Below the pieces are notes generated by a model. It saw only the letters and a list, made by a program, of their open reading frames with translations, had not been told where the DNA came from and made no database searches. A stretch of 36,988 nt of DNA from an uncultured Parvularcula sp. Lineage in GTDB: Bacteria > Pseudomonadota > Alphaproteobacteria > Caulobacterales > Parvularculaceae. This document shows, piece after piece, positions 21,975 to 31,153 of the stretch. Each line of letters starts with the position of its first letter. The stretch's first letter is position 1. The DNA lies in contig CALFRH010000411.1 of assembly GCA_937919225.1 (NCBI GenBank), positions 1 through 36,988 of the forward strand, read 5' to 3'. Made by a program: the position numbers and the translations under genes.

Positions 21975-23190
21975 GCATACAGACATCACATCGTCCGCAG
22001 ACGTCGCTGCGTTCTTCACCGAAATAGCCTAGAAGGAGGTTGCGGCGACACACACGGGCATCACAAAGGGCGGCCAGCTGATCGAGTTTTTCCCGCTCTA
22101 ACCGTTTGAATTCATCGGGGGCGGAGGAATTGTCGATCATCTTTCGCCGGACGATGAGATCCCCGACGCCGTAGAGCAATATAGCCTCCGCCGGCTCGCC
22201 GTCGCGCCCCGCCCGTCCCATCTCTTGGTAATAGGCCTCGACACTGGCGGGCAGGTCGCGGTGAATGACATAGCGAATGTCCGGTTTATCGATGCCCATG
22301 CCGAACGCGACGGTGGCACAGACGACGACGTCGTCCCGCTCCATAAATCGCGCCAAGACATCAGAGCGAACCTGTTCAGGCAGGCCCGCATGATAGGCAT
22401 AGGCATTGTGCCCCATCGCGCAGAGAGCCGTTGCCGTTTGCTCTGTCGTCTTGCGAGAGCGACAATAGACGATCCCCGGTTGCCCCCGCCGTTGGCGCAA
22501 AAGGCTCTCAAGCTGCCGGGTGCCTTTCATCTTTTCACGGATGGAAATGGCGATGTTCGGTCGATCAAACCCTTGCACAAAGGTTTGCGCCTCCCCACCG
22601 AAAAGCTGGCTGACAATATCACCGCGGGTCCGGCGGTCAGCGGTCGCCGTGAAGGCCGCCATCGGCACATTATCAAAATGCTGCTTTAGACCGCCTAAGG
22701 AGAGATATTCCTGCCGAAAATGGTGCCCCCATTGGGAGATACAGTGGGCCTCATCCACAACGAGCAGGCTTAAGGGCTGGTTCTTGAGCGCCCCCACCAT
22801 GCGCGCCGTGGTGAGGCGTTCGGGCGACATGTAGAGAAGCTTTGACTGCCCCGCCACCGCCGCCTTCCAATCCTCGACATTGAGGGCACGATCTCGACCG
22901 GAATGGATCATGCCCGCGCCAATGCCCGCCGCGCGGAGGGCCGCCACCTGATTCTCCATAAGAGCGATCAGGGGGGAGACCACCACCGCAAAGCCAGGAC
23001 GCATAAGCGCCGGTAGCTGGAAACAGACCGACTTGCCCGCGCCCGTGGGCATGACAGCCAAGGTATCGGTGCCGCCAAGGATAGACTCCACCACCGCCTG
23101 TTGACCGTCGCGAAAGCCGCCAAACCCAAACTGGTCTTGCAACACGGACAGGGCGTCGGTGTCCTTGGGCTCTACAGAAAGGGCGGTCAT
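21949..23190 (-). CDS. RecQ-family ATP-dependent DNA helicase, short form
   Basis: Motif I AVMPTGAGKSVCFQLPAL, DEAH box VVDEAHCISQWGHHFR, FTATAD, VVCATVAFGMGIDKPDIRYVIH, QEMGRAGRDG; C-terminal Cys cluster ARVCRRNLLLGYFGE...CGRCDVC. Confidence 0.93.
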   Translation of the reverse strand: MTALSVEPKDTDALSVLQDQFGFGGFRDGQQAVVESILGGTDTLAVMPTGAGKSVCFQLPALMRPGFAVVVSPLIALMENQVAALRAAGIGAGMIHSGRDRALNVEDWKAAVAGQSKLLYMSPERLTTARMVGALKNQPLSLLVVDEAHCISQWGHHFRQEYLSLGGLKQHFDNVPMAAFTATADRRTRGDIVSQLFGGEAQTFVQGFDRPNIAISIREKMKGTRQLESLLRQRRGQPGIVYCRSRKTTEQTATALCAMGHNAYAYHAGLPEQVRSDVLARFMERDDVVVCATVAFGMGIDKPDIRYVIHRDLPASVEAYYQEMGRAGRDGEPAEAILLYGVGDLIVRRKMIDNSSAPDEFKRLEREKLDQLAALCDARVCRRNLLLGYFGEERSDVCGRCDVCMPKGARRAA

Positions 23191-23331
23191 GAAATCCCAC
23201 GAAGTTGCAGCACTATGCACACCCTGATTCTGCCGCACCAGGCTAGGCACTGAATGACCTTAGCCAGCGCAAGATGGCGGCAGGGGAAATTTTTTCCACC
23301 GCGGCCCTGAGAAAAGCCCTAAGAGAGGTCC

Positions 23332-24306
23332 ATGACCAAACTGACGATTGATACCGCCCTCCTCCACCCCGACGCGATTGCGCCTGAAGCCCAGGCGGCA
23401 AACGAGATGATTGAGGGACTTCTCGCTACCGGCCCCACGATTATCGAGCTGGGGCCGCAGGAGACCCGTCGACGCCGGAAGGAGGGCGAGGGCCTCCTCA
23501 AAGAACAAGACCCCCATCCTGACGGCCGGTGGGAGACGGCGAAAGCGCTTGGATTAGAAGTACCTGTACGGATTATTGAACCCGATGGCCCGGCCAAGGG
23601 CGTCTACCTCCACATCCATGGGGGTGGCCACGTCATTGGGGCCGCGGGCGCGCAGGATCAAACGCTGAAACTGTTCGCTGATCGGCTAGGGTGCGCGATG
23701 GTGAGTGTTGAATATCGCTTGGCGCCGGAAAACCCCTGGCCCCTCCCCGCTGACGATTGCGAGGCGGCGGCCCTATGGTTGGTCGACAATGCCAAGCGCC
23801 TTTTCGGCACGGACACACTATTTGTGGGCGGCGAAAGCGCGGGCGGGCATCTGTCGGCGGTGACCATTTTGCGGTTGGCCAAGCGCCTGGGGCGCATGCC
23901 CTTTGCGGCAGCGAACCTTGTTTATGGCATCTTTGATATGGCGGGCACACCCAGCGTCCATGGCTGGGGCGAGCGGAACCTTGTCCTTAACACCGAGATT
24001 ATTCGCTGGTTCTGTGCACAGCTCGTCCCCCCGGCGGTGGAAGCTGAGACCTCTCTGCGCTCCCCGGAGTTGTCCCCTCTTTACGCGGATCTTCAAGGCC
24101 TGTGCCCGGCACTCTTCACCATTGGGACACTGGACCCATTGCTTGATGACTCCCTTCTTATGGCGACGCGGTGGTCAGCGGCGGGGAACGAGACCGAACT
24201 GGCGATCTATCCCGGCGGCATCCACGCCTTTAACGCGATCCCCGGTCTTCCCCTTGCTGAGGAAGCCAATGGCAAGATGGTGTCCTTCCTAAAGAGCTAT
24301 CTTTAG
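23332..24306 (+). CDS. Alpha/beta hydrolase (HSL-like esterase)
   Basis: Oxyanion motif HIHGGGHVIG, nucleophile VGGESAGGHLS, catalytic Asp region TLDPLLDDSLLMA and His in YPGGIHAFNAIPG. Confidence 0.92.
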   Translation: MTKLTIDTALLHPDAIAPEAQAANEMIEGLLATGPTIIELGPQETRRRRKEGEGLLKEQDPHPDGRWETAKALGLEVPVRIIEPDGPAKGVYLHIHGGGHVIGAAGAQDQTLKLFADRLGCAMVSVEYRLAPENPWPLPADDCEAAALWLVDNAKRLFGTDTLFVGGESAGGHLSAVTILRLAKRLGRMPFAAANLVYGIFDMAGTPSVHGWGERNLVLNTEIIRWFCAQLVPPAVEAETSLRSPELSPLYADLQGLCPALFTIGTLDPLLDDSLLMATRWSAAGNETELAIYPGGIHAFNAIPGLPLAEEANGKMVSFLKSYL

Positions 24307-24977
24307 TCCGGGTTCGCCTTTGCCGTTTCTGTTTCAAGGGACTTGATCGCCTCAAGCAGCTGCGCCTTGGGGAGCGCCCCAGCAAAGGCCGCCTGTTCAT
24401 TGACGATAAAGCTTGGCACCCCGCTAAACCCCGCACCGCGAAAGGCGGCGGCCTCCTCCCGAACGGAGGCTTCATCTTCACTGGTGGCAAGGCGCGCCGA
24501 CATCTCATCAGCGTCAAGCCCGGCCTCCGCCGCAGCGGCAACGAGGACATCGCGCTCAGAGATATCCTCGCCATGCTGCCAATAGGCCTCGAACAGCGCC
24601 GTCATCACCTCCCGCTGCTGGTCCGTGCCGTGGGCCCACCGGATAAGACGGTGCGCCTGGGTGGTGTCAGGGATGCGGGTCGGTCGTTCGGGATCAAAGG
24701 AAAGGCCCACATCCGCCATCGCCTCATTAAGAGCGGTGCGAATCGCTTGGCGCTGATTCTCGTCAGGAAACTTGCGCGCTAGGGTTGCAAGCCGGTCTCG
24801 CCCCCCTTCCGGGGTCTCAGGATCCAAGCGGTAGGGGCGATACCGCACGGTGACGGTATTGCTGAAACTCAAGGCCATCACCGCCCAATCCAATGCACGA
24901 AAACCCACATAACACCAGGGACATATGACATCGGAGACCATATCGATGGATAAGGGCGTTCGCGCTGAATCGGTCAT
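24303..24977 (-). CDS. DsbA-family (FrnE-like) oxidoreductase
   Basis: DMVSDVICPWCYVGFRALDWA CxxC motif; C-terminal GFSGVPSFIVNEQAAFAGA. Confidence 0.9.
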   Translation of the reverse strand: MTDSARTPLSIDMVSDVICPWCYVGFRALDWAVMALSFSNTVTVRYRPYRLDPETPEGGRDRLATLARKFPDENQRQAIRTALNEAMADVGLSFDPERPTRIPDTTQAHRLIRWAHGTDQQREVMTALFEAYWQHGEDISERDVLVAAAAEAGLDADEMSARLATSEDEASVREEAAAFRGAGFSGVPSFIVNEQAAFAGALPKAQLLEAIKSLETETAKANPD

Positions 24978-25079
24978 TTATGTCACTCTCCTTGGGCCAC
25001 AGGGGCAAAAAACCCCCTCAAGGCTCTTGCACTCATTGCGCGTTCATCACACCCTTTCCGCACGGTATTGGAGGATAGG

Positions 25080-25523
25080 ATGGCAGCTGATCCGGTACAG
25101 AGTGCGCCCCCACCAGAACCAATGACGCCCCGACGAAAGGGGCTAACGCGGAATGAGCGGCTGGTGCTCGATGCATTGGGGACCAAGACCAGCCCAATGA
25201 AAGCCTATGAGCTGCTTGAAGCGCTAAAAGGGTCGGGCGTAAAGGCCCCCATGACGGTGTACCGCGCCCTTGACCGCCTTGAGGAGCGGGGCCTCATCCA
25301 TAAGCTGGATGCAATCAACGCTTTTGTTCTTTGCCGGCATCAGACGCCCCATGAGGTGCAAGCCTTTTTGGTTTGCATCGAATGCTGCGACGCTCAGGAG
25401 TTCGAAGACGCTCGCCTGTCCACTCTCCCCTGGGAAGAGATGGTCGGCCACGGCACCTTTGACGAGTTTGACGTCACCTCCACGCGGATCGAAATTCGCG
25501 GACGGTGCAACAACTGCACTTAA
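25080..25523 (+). CDS. Fur-family transcriptional regulator (Zur-like)
   Basis: APMTVYRALDRLEERGLIHKLDAINAFVLC; metal-site Cys pairs CIECC and CNNC; RBS ggagg before ATG 25080. Confidence 0.88.
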   Translation: MAADPVQSAPPPEPMTPRRKGLTRNERLVLDALGTKTSPMKAYELLEALKGSGVKAPMTVYRALDRLEERGLIHKLDAINAFVLCRHQTPHEVQAFLVCIECCDAQEFEDARLSTLPWEEMVGHGTFDEFDVTSTRIEIRGRCNNCT

Positions 25524-25531
25524 CACGACGG

Positions 25532-26170
25532 CTAACCCACTTCCCGTCGAGCGTCAGCCGCCCATTCCGCCACGGCAGGGTTTGCCCACATGGTGTCCGT
25601 ATACGCTTTTATTTTTTCATCCATCGGGACAGGCCCATAGGTCCGCAGACGACTGACCACCGGCGCAAAAAACGCATCCGCGATAGAAAAAGCGCCGAAC
25701 AGGTACGCCCCATCGCCCTTCTCACCGAAGTCGGTGCGGGCCTCCCCCCATAAATGAAACAACCGGTCCAGATCTCGCCGAACCCCTATGGGGACGGTGA
25801 CGCCAGCGCCCTCCGTTACAATATCCATGGGCCACACCGTCCGAAGCGTTGAGAAGCCTGAATGCATCTCAGCGGCCAAACACCGCGCCCGGGCGCGGGC
25901 CACCGGGTCCGCTGGCCACAAGCCTTTGGCGGGATAATTGTACGCTAACTACTACGCGATGGCGAGGGAATCCCATACCGTTACCCCCTCATCCAAAAGG
26001 CAAGGGACCAGTCCTGATGGAGAATATTGCTTGATGGTGGCGCGGGTCTCAGGCTCATCGAGCCTAATCAGCGTCTCCTCGAACGGAATATCAAAGTGGC
26101 GCATCAACACCCATGGCCGCATGGACCATGAAGAGAGATTCTTGTTCCCAATAATCAGTGTCGTCCTCAC
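25532..26170 (-). pseudogene. Glutathione S-transferase interrupted by two consecutive in-frame TAG codons
   Basis: N-part MRTTLIIGNKNLSSWSMRPWVLMRHFDIPFEETLI...VWDSLAIA and C-part LAYNYPAKGLWPADPVARARARCLAAEMHSGFSTLR...ANPAVAEWA are in the same frame, separated only by TAG TAG (revcomp of 25949-25954). Confidence 0.85.
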
Positions 26171-26171
26171 C

Positions 26172-26882
26172 TTAGTCCTCCATCAAAAAATTGCTAATCC
26201 ACCGCGCCATCTCTCCCCTGTCGGAGGCACCGCGATAAGATGCACGCGCCAGGTCTGCCACCTCCTGGGGGATGCGATCAAGCCGAGCCTCCAGCAGCGC
26301 AAGGCCAAACTCCGCCACGAACTCAGGGTGCATCTGAAAAGACAGGCCGCGGCCACCCGCATAGGAAATTGTTCCATACGGACAAAATGCCGATCCGGCG
26401 AGACGCGTCGCGCCGTCCGGTAGTCGCACCACCTGATCTTGGTGGGAGACCGCGCAGGCAAAACGCTGGGGCCCCTCCCCCCAGGGCATGGCCCCGCCTG
26501 CAACATCATTGGTTTGCAGCCCAACACCCCACCCTTTGGGCGATTTTTCGACCTCGCCGCCAAGGGCCTGGGCCATCAGCTGATGACCAAAACAAATGCC
26601 CACCACCTTGTTACCCGTGGCGATGTGGGCGCGCACCGCATCCTCAAGCGGTGGGATCCAGTCATGATCCTCATAAACCCCCGCAGGAGATCCGGTGATA
26701 ATGAGCGCTTCACCCCCCGAAGGCGGCGGCAGCGTCCCGCCATCATAGACCTTTACGATAGACGTATCAGCGCGAAACCCGGCGTCCGACACCATGCGAT
26801 GGGTCATGTCACCATAGTGCCCAAACCGCTCAGGCAGGTCAGCTGGCGCATGGCCCGTTTCAGCAATGATCACTTTTCTCAT
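26172..26882 (-). CDS. Class I glutamine amidotransferase-like protein
   Basis: VVGICFGHQLMAQALGGEVEKSPKGWGVG nucleophile elbow; FQMHPEF catalytic His. Confidence 0.92.
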   Translation of the reverse strand: MRKVIIAETGHAPADLPERFGHYGDMTHRMVSDAGFRADTSIVKVYDGGTLPPPSGGEALIITGSPAGVYEDHDWIPPLEDAVRAHIATGNKVVGICFGHQLMAQALGGEVEKSPKGWGVGLQTNDVAGGAMPWGEGPQRFACAVSHQDQVVRLPDGATRLAGSAFCPYGTISYAGGRGLSFQMHPEFVAEFGLALLEARLDRIPQEVADLARASYRGASDRGEMARWISNFLMED

Positions 26883-26942
26883 ATGAGGCCCTTGCGGTCA
26901 GTGCGTTCGCCCCCTCAATTGCATTCCAAAAGGAGCTTGTCG

Positions 26943-27701
26943 ATGACCGATACCATCCTCACCCGAGTAGAAGACGGGGTGCTGCGGGTTCAGTTTAACC
27001 GGATTGAGAAGAAAAACGCGATCACAGCGGAGATGTATGAGGCCCTCGCCGAGGCCTTCGCCAGCGCCGATGAGCGGGACGACGTCAACGCTATTCTGCT
27101 AGAAGGCACCGAGGGGGTGTTCACCTCGGGCAATGATTTGAGCGCCTTTGCCAATGTGAGCGCTGCCCTGTCGGAGGGCGATGAGCCGGCTGTCCTCAAA
27201 TGGATTAAAGCGACGGTTCTGACCAATACACCTCTGGTGGCGGCCGTCTATGGCCCCTGCATCGGGATTGGGGCGACGATCCTTCTGCATTTTGATCTAG
27301 TGTATGCAGACGAAACTGCCTTTTGGCATATGCCCTTTACGGAACTCGCCGCGGTGCCCGAGGCCTGCGCCAGTTGGGTCATCCGTCGCCGGTATGGCTC
27401 TGCCATCGCTGGAGAGCTTCTGGTCGCTTCTGAAAAAGTCAGTGCAAAGCGGGCCTATGATATGGGCCTTGTCAACAAAGTCGTCGATGTTGATGTGAAA
27501 CAACATGCTTTTGAGGCGGCAAAGCGTCTGGCCACCCTGCCGCCTGTGGCTGTGACCGAGACCAAAAAGCTCATGCGGGAAGATATGGGCCCCTTCCTTG
27601 CTCACGCCGAAGTGGAGCTACGAGAATTTGCCGCACGCCTTCAATCCAAAGAGATGCAGGAAACCGTCATGAAAAAAATGATGGCCAGCAAGAAGGGGTG
27701 A
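26943..27701 (+). CDS. Enoyl-CoA hydratase/isomerase family protein
   Basis: LRVQFNRIEKKNAITAEMYEAL, GVFTSGNDLSAF, LVAAVYGPCIGIGATILLHFDLVYADETAFWHMPF. Confidence 0.93.
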   Translation: MTDTILTRVEDGVLRVQFNRIEKKNAITAEMYEALAEAFASADERDDVNAILLEGTEGVFTSGNDLSAFANVSAALSEGDEPAVLKWIKATVLTNTPLVAAVYGPCIGIGATILLHFDLVYADETAFWHMPFTELAAVPEACASWVIRRRYGSAIAGELLVASEKVSAKRAYDMGLVNKVVDVDVKQHAFEAAKRLATLPPVAVTETKKLMREDMGPFLAHAEVELREFAARLQSKEMQETVMKKMMASKKG

Positions 27702-27758
27702 GGCGGAACGGGCCCCACGGATAAGCGCGCGGCACGAAGGGACTTCAATCCGCGCGCC

Positions 27759-28493
27759 CTATTTCAGTTCGTACACCATATGAACGGTCACAGACAGCTG
27801 TCCTTCCCCCGCCTCGATGGGCGTAGCCGCCGGCGCGGCATCCATGGCCATGGCCTCCATCCGCATACGGGCCTGGGGGCGAGGCTGGTAGCTATTGACC
27901 GAAATCGATTGGACGGGACCAAGGGTCGCCCCCGCCTCCTCAACCAATAGATCGGCCAGGGCCCGGGCATCTTTTACCGCCGCCCGGCGCGCTTTTTCCA
28001 GCATATCGTCGGGGTTTTGAAAACCAAACTGCAAGCTGCCAAGATTATTGGCCCCTGCCCCCACAGCGCGGTCAATGGCGGTGCCCACCTTGTCCACATC
28101 CCGCAGCCGAACAGCTAGGGTATTGCCCGCCGTATAGCCGACAATTTTGTTCGTATCGGTCCGACCGCGCTCATCCCGGGCGTAACGGGGTTGCAGATAA
28201 AATCCGCTGGTCTGCAGATCCTTTGACTGGACACCAAGCCCCTTAAGCGCATCGCGAACCTTGGTCATCCGCGCCGCATTTTGTTGCATCGCCGCGCTCG
28301 CGGTATCGGCTTGGGCAATGACGGCAAAGTCCATCATCGCCATATCGGGCGTGCCCGTCGCTTTGCCGGTCCCGGACACCGACAAGGTCCGCTGCGCCGC
28401 TATTGGCTCTGACGCCTGGGCTGGCGTGCCCTCAATCCCGCAAGCCCCTACCGTAACGGCCAACGCAGCAAATAATGCATACTGAGTTTTCAT
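27759..28493 (-). CDS. SIMPL (DUF541) domain secreted protein
   Basis: Signal/lipobox-like MKTQYALFAALAVTVGACG; RTLSVSGTGKATGTPDMAMMDFAVIAQADTASAAMQQNAARMTKV; GYTAGNTLAVRLRDVDKVG. Confidence 0.88.
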   Translation of the reverse strand: MKTQYALFAALAVTVGACGIEGTPAQASEPIAAQRTLSVSGTGKATGTPDMAMMDFAVIAQADTASAAMQQNAARMTKVRDALKGLGVQSKDLQTSGFYLQPRYARDERGRTDTNKIVGYTAGNTLAVRLRDVDKVGTAIDRAVGAGANNLGSLQFGFQNPDDMLEKARRAAVKDARALADLLVEEAGATLGPVQSISVNSYQPRPQARMRMEAMAMDAAPAATPIEAGEGQLSVTVHMVYELK

Positions 28494-28533
28494 TTTCGTC
28501 TCTCCAATGTGGATTATCAGGCAGACAGCCCGC

Positions 28534-29370
28534 TCAAATCTTCTGATCCATTTGCTCGCCCGCATTGCCGGCGCATTTCCCCACAGGCTTGGCCGGCACG
28601 CCGGCGACGGTGCAATGGGCGGGCACATCGTCAAGTACCACTGATCCGGCCGCGACCTTTGCCCCCTCACCGATCGTGATGTTGCCGAGGATCTTGGCCC
28701 CCGCTCCGACCAGAACGCCATTCCCCACCTTGGGGTGGCGATCCTCGTTCTCTTTACCCGTGCCCCCAAGGGTCACCCCATGGAGAAGAGAGACATTGTC
28801 TCCCACCGTTGCGGTCTCCCCAATCACAATGCCGTGACCATGGTCGATAAAGACACCCTTCCCGATAGGCGCCGCCGGGTTAATGTCGATACTGAAAAGC
28901 TCAGAGACTCGCGATTGCAAGTACAAAGATAATTGTGTCCGCTTTTTCTTGCGTAACCAATGGGCGATCCGGTGGATTTGCAGAGCGTGGAAACCCTTAA
29001 AATAGAGAAAGGCCTGGGTCAGATAATGGCATGCCGGGTCGCGGTCGTAATAGGCCAAGATGTCAGCCACCGCCGCATGCACCATGGCCGGATCATCTTC
29101 ATACGCGGCGGTCGCGACCTCCCGCCATTGCATGGCATTCATTTCGCCATCGGATAGTTTCTCCGCCAACCGATAAGACAATGCCGCGCAAATCGTCTTA
29201 TGGTGCAAAATGGTGGCGTTGAGAAACGAGCCTAAAATTGGCTCATCGTCGGCGGCCTGCGCCGCTTCAGCCCGCATGCGGGGCCATGCACTATCCACCG
29301 TTAGGGGATGCACAACCGACGGCGACGTCGTCGCCGCTTTCACAGGCTCGGATGGTTTTGGCTCTGACAT
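28534..29370 (-). CDS. cysE: Serine O-acetyltransferase
   Basis: Hexapeptide repeats: FSIDINPAAPIGKGVFIDHGHGIVIGETATVGDNVSLLHGVTLGGTGKENEDRHPKVGNGVLVGAGAKILGNI. Confidence 0.96.
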   Translation of the reverse strand: MSEPKPSEPVKAATTSPSVVHPLTVDSAWPRMRAEAAQAADDEPILGSFLNATILHHKTICAALSYRLAEKLSDGEMNAMQWREVATAAYEDDPAMVHAAVADILAYYDRDPACHYLTQAFLYFKGFHALQIHRIAHWLRKKKRTQLSLYLQSRVSELFSIDINPAAPIGKGVFIDHGHGIVIGETATVGDNVSLLHGVTLGGTGKENEDRHPKVGNGVLVGAGAKILGNITIGEGAKVAAGSVVLDDVPAHCTVAGVPAKPVGKCAGNAGEQMDQKI

Positions 29371-29381
29371 TGGGTCAGCTC

Positions 29382-29987
29382 CTAAAGGCTACGCTCATAC
29401 TCGTCTAAGATGAGGGCCGTTGGGCGCGGAGGCAAGTCTTTCGCCTGCGCTTTCAGAATTGCTGTTTGGACCATCAGAATGGTTAAACTGTCCGTAATCT
29501 TCCCTTCAAGACATTCGGCGATAAGCGCCGACAGTGGCACGCGGCGATGCCCAAGGACTTCGTCCCCGTCCGGCGTCGCCTCCCCTTCGGTGAGGCCCCA
29601 GGCGAGGAAGTAATAGGCCACCTCATCCGTCACCGAATTAGAAAGATGACAGCCGCCAAAATGGTGCCAATGGGCGGCGGTCAGCCCCGTTTCCTCGACC
29701 AACTCACGGCGCGCCGACTGTTCAGGGGGGACGTCTTTCGCGCCGCCGCCCTCGGGAAGCTCCCAAGAATAGGCGTTAAATGGAAACCGGTGCTGTCCGA
29801 CGAGGGGCACGGTGCCATCGTCAAATAAAGGCAGTACCCCGATGGCAAGATTGGCAAAGCGGACCACCCCGTAAATCCCGTCGGCCCCATCCGGCCGCGT
29901 CACCTCATGATGGTCGACGGCCAGCCATGGGTTGTCATACGCAATCCGCCGCTCACGGATGACCCAAGGCCCGTTCCGCGCGGTCAT
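29382..29987 (-). CDS. NUDIX hydrolase, ADP-ribose pyrophosphatase-like
   Basis: Nudix box GGGAKDVPPEQSARRELVEETGL. Confidence 0.92.
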   Translation of the reverse strand: MTARNGPWVIRERRIAYDNPWLAVDHHEVTRPDGADGIYGVVRFANLAIGVLPLFDDGTVPLVGQHRFPFNAYSWELPEGGGAKDVPPEQSARRELVEETGLTAAHWHHFGGCHLSNSVTDEVAYYFLAWGLTEGEATPDGDEVLGHRRVPLSALIAECLEGKITDSLTILMVQTAILKAQAKDLPPRPTALILDEYERSL

Positions 29988-30454
29988 TAGCCCCGACCAC
30001 GATAGGGCTGAACGCCCGTTTCTGGCACAAACACGCCCTTTGGCGGTTCGCCGGTTTGGTAGAAAACATCAATGGGTATGCCGCCGCGCGGGTACCAATA
30101 ACCCGAAATGCGCAGCCATTTTGGGCTCACCGCGGCAATGATCCGCTTAGCGATGTCGATGGTGCAATCCTCGTGGAAGGCCCCATGGTTGCGATAGGCG
30201 CCGAGCAATAGTTTGAACGACTTTGACTCCACCAGGTGCGCGGCGGGGCAATAATCGATGACAAGGTGGGCAAAGTCCGGCTGCCCGGTGACCGGACAAA
30301 TGGAGGTGAATTCGGGAGCCACAAACCGCGCCACATAATCCACATCAGTGTGTGGGTTCGGTACGGGATCAATGCGGGCCTCGTCGGGCGTGGCCGGCAA
30401 CGCTGAAGCGTGGCCCAGCTCGGCCCGGTTATCGTAAATCGAAGGATCAGTCAT
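29987..30454 (-). CDS. queF: NADPH-dependent 7-cyano-7-deazaguanine reductase
   Basis: [53 protein letters not shown]. Confidence 0.96.
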   Translation of the reverse strand: MTDPSIYDNRAELGHASALPATPDEARIDPVPNPHTDVDYVARFVAPEFTSICPVTGQPDFAHLVIDYCPAAHLVESKSFKLLLGAYRNHGAFHEDCTIDIAKRIIAAVSPKWLRISGYWYPRGGIPIDVFYQTGEPPKGVFVPETGVQPYRGRG

Positions 30455-30499
30455 AGGCTGATCTTGCGGATCCCTTGCCGCAACACAAGAGAGGCTTGG

Positions 30500-30874
30500 T
30501 TAACGGCGGTGGGATACCCAGCGGAAAAGATGCGCTATCGACAGCGTCAGCGCCCCCGCCACCGTCAGTTGGACCTCATAATCGTGCAACGCTTCGACGA
30601 AGGCCCCCGTCACCAACAGCCCAAGCCCCAAAGCCATCAAAACGCCAAAGCCTATGCGCCCGCCCCCCGGTTCCGTGCGCGTGAGCGCGAACAGCGAAAT
30701 CGGAGCCGCGGCGATCACGAGCCCTTTGTGCACCCATTCCATCTCCGCATAGACGCCCAACACAGGCACGAATGCGGCGAGGAGCGGCAATACAAGGCAA
30801 TGGATTAAACAAAGGCCAGAGAGGCTGATCGCAGCCGCATCGGCCCGACCGACATTTTGTTGGACTGGGCGCAT
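30500..30874 (-). CDS. MerC-domain membrane protein
   Basis: DAAAISLSGLCLIHCLVLPLLAAFVPVLG and repeated TM segments typical of MerC-domain proteins. Confidence 0.82.
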   Translation of the reverse strand: MRPVQQNVGRADAAAISLSGLCLIHCLVLPLLAAFVPVLGVYAEMEWVHKGLVIAAAPISLFALTRTEPGGGRIGFGVLMALGLGLLVTGAFVEALHDYEVQLTVAGALTLSIAHLFRWVSHRR

Positions 30875-30943
30875 GGAAAACCTGAAGTGATGATATAATA
30901 GCGGCTTAGGCAGCACCCAGCCGAATGACAAGGGTCATTGCTA

Positions 30944-31153
30944 TAGCGCTTCGCGACCGAATATGGTCAGAGATCGGCGGAGTCAGCGCTAAAAAACAAA
31001 GACTTACAGCAGGTTCGCGATTCCAAAGGAACGCGAAATGCTGTAGTGCATCGACCCACTCAAATTGACTTCCAATTTGGGTGGAAAGTTGATGCATAAT
31101 CAAAGGCCTAGTCCTTTGCCGTTCCTATCAAAATAAGTGATGCAAAGGACTAG
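30944..31153. repeat. Cluster of four consecutive imperfect palindromes
   Basis: P1 TAGCGCT...AGCGCTA (30944-30991); P2 TACAGCA..TTCGCG...CGCGAA.TGCTGTA (31005-31045); P3 TGCATC..CCACTCAAATTG/CAATTTGGGTGG..GATGCA (31047-31096); P4 CTAGTCCTTTGC...GCAAAGGACTAG (31108-31153). Confidence 0.75.

Noticed and set aside
25532-26170. Global TAG recoding to explain the GST double stop
   Set aside because: Several confident genes here (for example katG and aroC) terminate with TAG at the expected C-terminus.
30875-30931. AT-rich near-palindrome (gtgatgatataatagc) upstream of the MerC-like gene as a Zur box
   Set aside because: Symmetry is poor and it does not match the Zur consensus well enough by eye; a Fur-family regulator in the window is only circumstantial.
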